Assembly (NCBI GenBank): GCA_949752735.1
Contig: OX457052.1
Location: 18,702,649-18,766,648, forward strand
DNA length: 64,000 nucleotides
Reading direction: 5' to 3'
From: Lumbricus terrestris
Lineage: Eukaryota; Annelida; Clitellata; Crassiclitellata; Lumbricidae
In this document: piece after piece, positions 61,794-64,000 of the stretch
Layout of the letters: each line of letters opens with the position of its first letter
Position numbering within the stretch: the first letter of the stretch is position 1
Notes under the pieces: model-generated
Database searches by the model: none
Told to the model about the DNA's origin: nothing
The model's input: the letters and a program-made list of their open reading frames with translations, nothing else
Made by a program: the position numbers and the translations under genes

Positions 61794-61929
61794 TCTTCTT
61801 CTTTCTTTCTTCTTCTTCTTCTTCTGCTTCTTCTTCTTCTTCCTCTTCTTCCTCTTCTTCTTCCTCCTCTTCTTCTTCTTCCTCCTCCTCTTCTTCTTCT
61901 TCTTCTTCTTCTTCTTCTTCTTCTTCTTC

Positions 61930-61961
<32 letters not shown>

Positions 61962-61979
61962 CTTCTTCTTCTTCTTCCT
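61794..61979. repeat. (TTC)n microsatellite, left part
   Basis: About 185 bp of TTC with TCC interruptions. It continues after the inserted MITE at 62268-62440. It gives spurious poly-Phe, poly-Leu and poly-Glu frames. It may derive from the (GAA)n tail of a LINE in the opposite orientation. Confidence 0.95.
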
Positions 61980-62267
61980 CAGCGGCGCCCGCAGGCGTAC
62001 GCACATAGGTAAGTGCGGTACAGCGCGATGACCGAAAAGGTATGTTTTTTTGGGAAATTCTAGGGTTGATGACTAAAAAAAAAAAAAAAAAAGGTCATCA
62101 GTTTTTTTGGCGGATAGAAAAGGTATGTTTTTTTGGAAAATTCTAGGTTGACGACTAAAAAAAAAAAAAAGGTCATCAGCTTTTTCGGCGACGAAAATTT
62201 TTCCCTGTTCGCCCCTCCATCGAAAATTTCTGTGCGTACAAAAAAAAAAATCCTGCGGGCGCCGCTG
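61980..62267. mobile_element. hAT-like MITE inserted in the (TTC)n microsatellite
   Basis: The termini CAGCGGCGCCCGCAGG and CCTGCGGGCGCCGCTG are perfect 16-bp inverted repeats. The flank TTCTTCCT is exactly duplicated at 61972-61979 and 62268-62275. Inside are two copies of GATGACTAAAAA...GGTCATCAG, the poly-A hairpin motif. Confidence 0.9.
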
Positions 62268-62440
62268 TTCTTCCTCTTATGCTTCTTCTTGGTCACCTTA
62301 TTCTTCTTCGTCTTTCTATTGCTCTTCTTTTTCCTCTGCTTCTTCCTCTTCTTCCTCATCATCACCATCTTCTTCTTCTTTTTCTTCTTCTTCTTCATCA
62401 TCATCTTCTTCTGTGGTTCTTCTTCTTCTTAATAAGTTTA
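62268..62440. repeat. (TTC)n microsatellite, right part
   Basis: Interrupted TTC/TCC/ATC repeat continuing the tract split by the MITE. Confidence 0.85.
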
Positions 62441-63102
62441 AAGATGATCTTAGTACATAAAACTAAGTTTTTATAGAAGACCTTAACCATGAGATGAAAT
62501 CTTTGGCATAGGAAAAGACAGCAACTTTATTTTCATAACTTTGGTATTATGTGCCAGTCCTGTCCCTCACCTCTTCCTCACAGCCTCGTTATCTTACCAA
62601 CAGTGTACGATAAGTATAGACATTTTACGACTGAGTTTGCTATGGGGTGCAAGGAGTGCGTAATTTCGAAATAACTTTCCGCACTGGCTGGCACTTAACT
62701 GATCCTCCAGGCGTTCCATTAACAGACATGTCAAACGCTCGAACCACTAAAGTGACTAAACCATCGGGATACGCTCCAGAGTCTAGACTAAACGCAAGTG
62801 ACTCAATAAACCATAGTCATGACAACAATTTAACAATTTTGGCAACAATTTGTCTAGAATTTAAGATTAACTTAAGGATGACTTACTTGAAATCTTACTC
62901 GATTAACTCACTGTGCCTTATTAAAGTGTGCGGACAATAATTTATGTCGCATTAGTGGGTTCAGCAAAAGGTGCGATAGAAAGTGCCAACATATACACTT
63001 TTATATTCTCACCAGTGTTAGACAAGTATGTCAGGATTAAGATGGTGTTTGAATTGTAAAAATCGATGAATAGTTACTATTACGCTGACTGCAACTTTAA
63101 TT
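62441..63102. other. Non-coding stretch, nothing recognised
   Basis: No exon with splice sites in gene B orientation and no element ends were found. Confidence 0.4.
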
Positions 63103-63359
63103 CAGTGGCGGACCGGGAAATGGGGGTTTATGGCCTGGCCGGATACCATTCCTGACACCAACCCAACAGTAGATCTATTACAGTAAATAAAAAGGGAATA
63201 AAGTAACAAAGGCAATAAAGTTTAAAAAAACAATTGTTACAATAAAAATATTATTGTTCTGTTTGCCTTATTTAAGTGAATAAATAACCTTCTAAAAAAC
63301 TTTTTCCTAAACCAATGGAGTGGTGGTTTAACCCCTAAAGCCCCTTGCCTACGCCACTG
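63103..63359 (+). mobile_element. hAT-like MITE, CAGTGGCGTAGC family, copy 2
   Basis: The termini CAGTGGCGGACC and CTACGCCACTG are inverted. The flanks CTTTAATT and CTGTAATT match at 7 of 8. Its body matches the copy at 56267-56507 in the same orientation. Confidence 0.9.
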
Positions 63360-63668
63360 CTGTAATTGTTACCACGCATCTATATTTTTTATCGCAGATA
63401 TCATCATAAATTCCTCTACTCAGGTTCAGCTTTTAGGAAGGTACAGGAATCCAGCGATGCTTTCCCCTCTGCTCCGTCCTATTTTCTTAACCTTTTTGCT
63501 TTTTCTTTATCCATCAACCAGTCTATCAGCACAGTTCTTAGTTTCCCAACGATATTCTTTCTTTCCTCCATTTGTTTATTTATTTTATCCTATCACCGAC
63601 CGCAAGGCCGCAGCCAGGATTTTCTTTGGGAATGGGGAGTATTTGCTCGATCTTGAGCAAGTTGAGAT

Positions 63669-63673
63669 CATCA

Positions 63674-63738
<65 letters not shown>

Positions 63739-63740
63739 GC
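63669..63740. repeat. (ATC/GTC)n microsatellite
   Basis: ATC and GTC triplets in alternation, ending in pure ATC. Confidence 0.9.
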
Positions 63741-64000
63741 GATAAAAGATTATCGTTGTTATCCAATCTAACGCAAAATTTCACATAGAAGAAAGAGATT
63801 CAAAATTAAATCACCTGAATCATTACATCCTGTGTTAGTAAATGCATTATTTCATTTTTACGTTATTTCATTTGTGGGATGGGTTTCATTGTTCAAACGC
63901 CAAAGACACCCCTAAATGCGACCTTGACCGAACGGAGGAATGGATTCCCAGGATTTGTTTTACCCACTCAGTTCACCCATTGAACAACCCACCTCAAATG

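Noticed and set aside
61726..62432. Poly-Phe, poly-Leu and poly-Glu frames
   Set aside because: Translation of (TTC)n, interrupted by a MITE.

Overview
The window is eukaryotic, with spliced genes, long introns, microsatellites, LINE/SINE fragments and many small DNA transposons. It most likely comes from a flatworm (Platyhelminthes). The main reason is a plus-strand small heat-shock protein gene at 7.8-12.5 kb that encodes two alpha-crystallin domains in one chain. That arrangement is known from flatworm proteins such as the schistosome p40 egg antigen, and the N-terminal W-D-D-M and S-R-E-F motifs fit it. I cannot name the species.

The rest of the gene content is a head-to-tail pair of paralogous giant repeat-protein genes on the minus strand. 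Gene A (38718 down to 19531) has three short 5' exons and one 12,450-nt last exon holding about 66 copies of a 60-residue (180-bp) repeat; the predicted protein is about 4,289 aa. Gene B (60346 down to 43713; 5' end beyond the window or unrecognised) encodes at least 2,628 aa with about 39 more diverged copies of the same repeat, split over two large exons, plus a Pro/Ser-rich C-terminal exon. The two genes share exon order, exon size (a 64-nt exon in both) and intron phases, so they arose by duplication. I assembled the splice structure by hand; every junction chosen keeps the reading frame.

Layout: 0-7.6 kb, repeats and a LINE fragment. 7.6-12.9 kb, the small HSP gene, whose intron appears to be of the GC-AG type. 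13-19.5 kb, MITEs, a LINE tail, a telomere-like repeat and a direct duplication. 19.5-38.8 kb, gene A. 38.8-43.7 kb, repeats. 43.7-60.4 kb, gene B. 60.4-64 kb, repeats and microsatellites.

Non-coding sequence is loaded with hAT-like miniature elements. At least nine have recognisable terminal inverted repeats and 8-bp target duplications, three of them perfect. There are also two TA-flanked MITEs, a further long-TIR MITE, tRNA-derived SINEs, and a heavy excess of the palindrome TAGGCCTA (at least 40 copies counted by eye, about one expected by chance).

I do not recognise a characterised function for the giant repeat family. The charged, cysteine-free repeats, the lack of a signal peptide in gene A and an M-F-E-x-G-K-type motif near the start of gene B's repeat region suggest an intracellular structural or cytoskeletal role. 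That is inference only.
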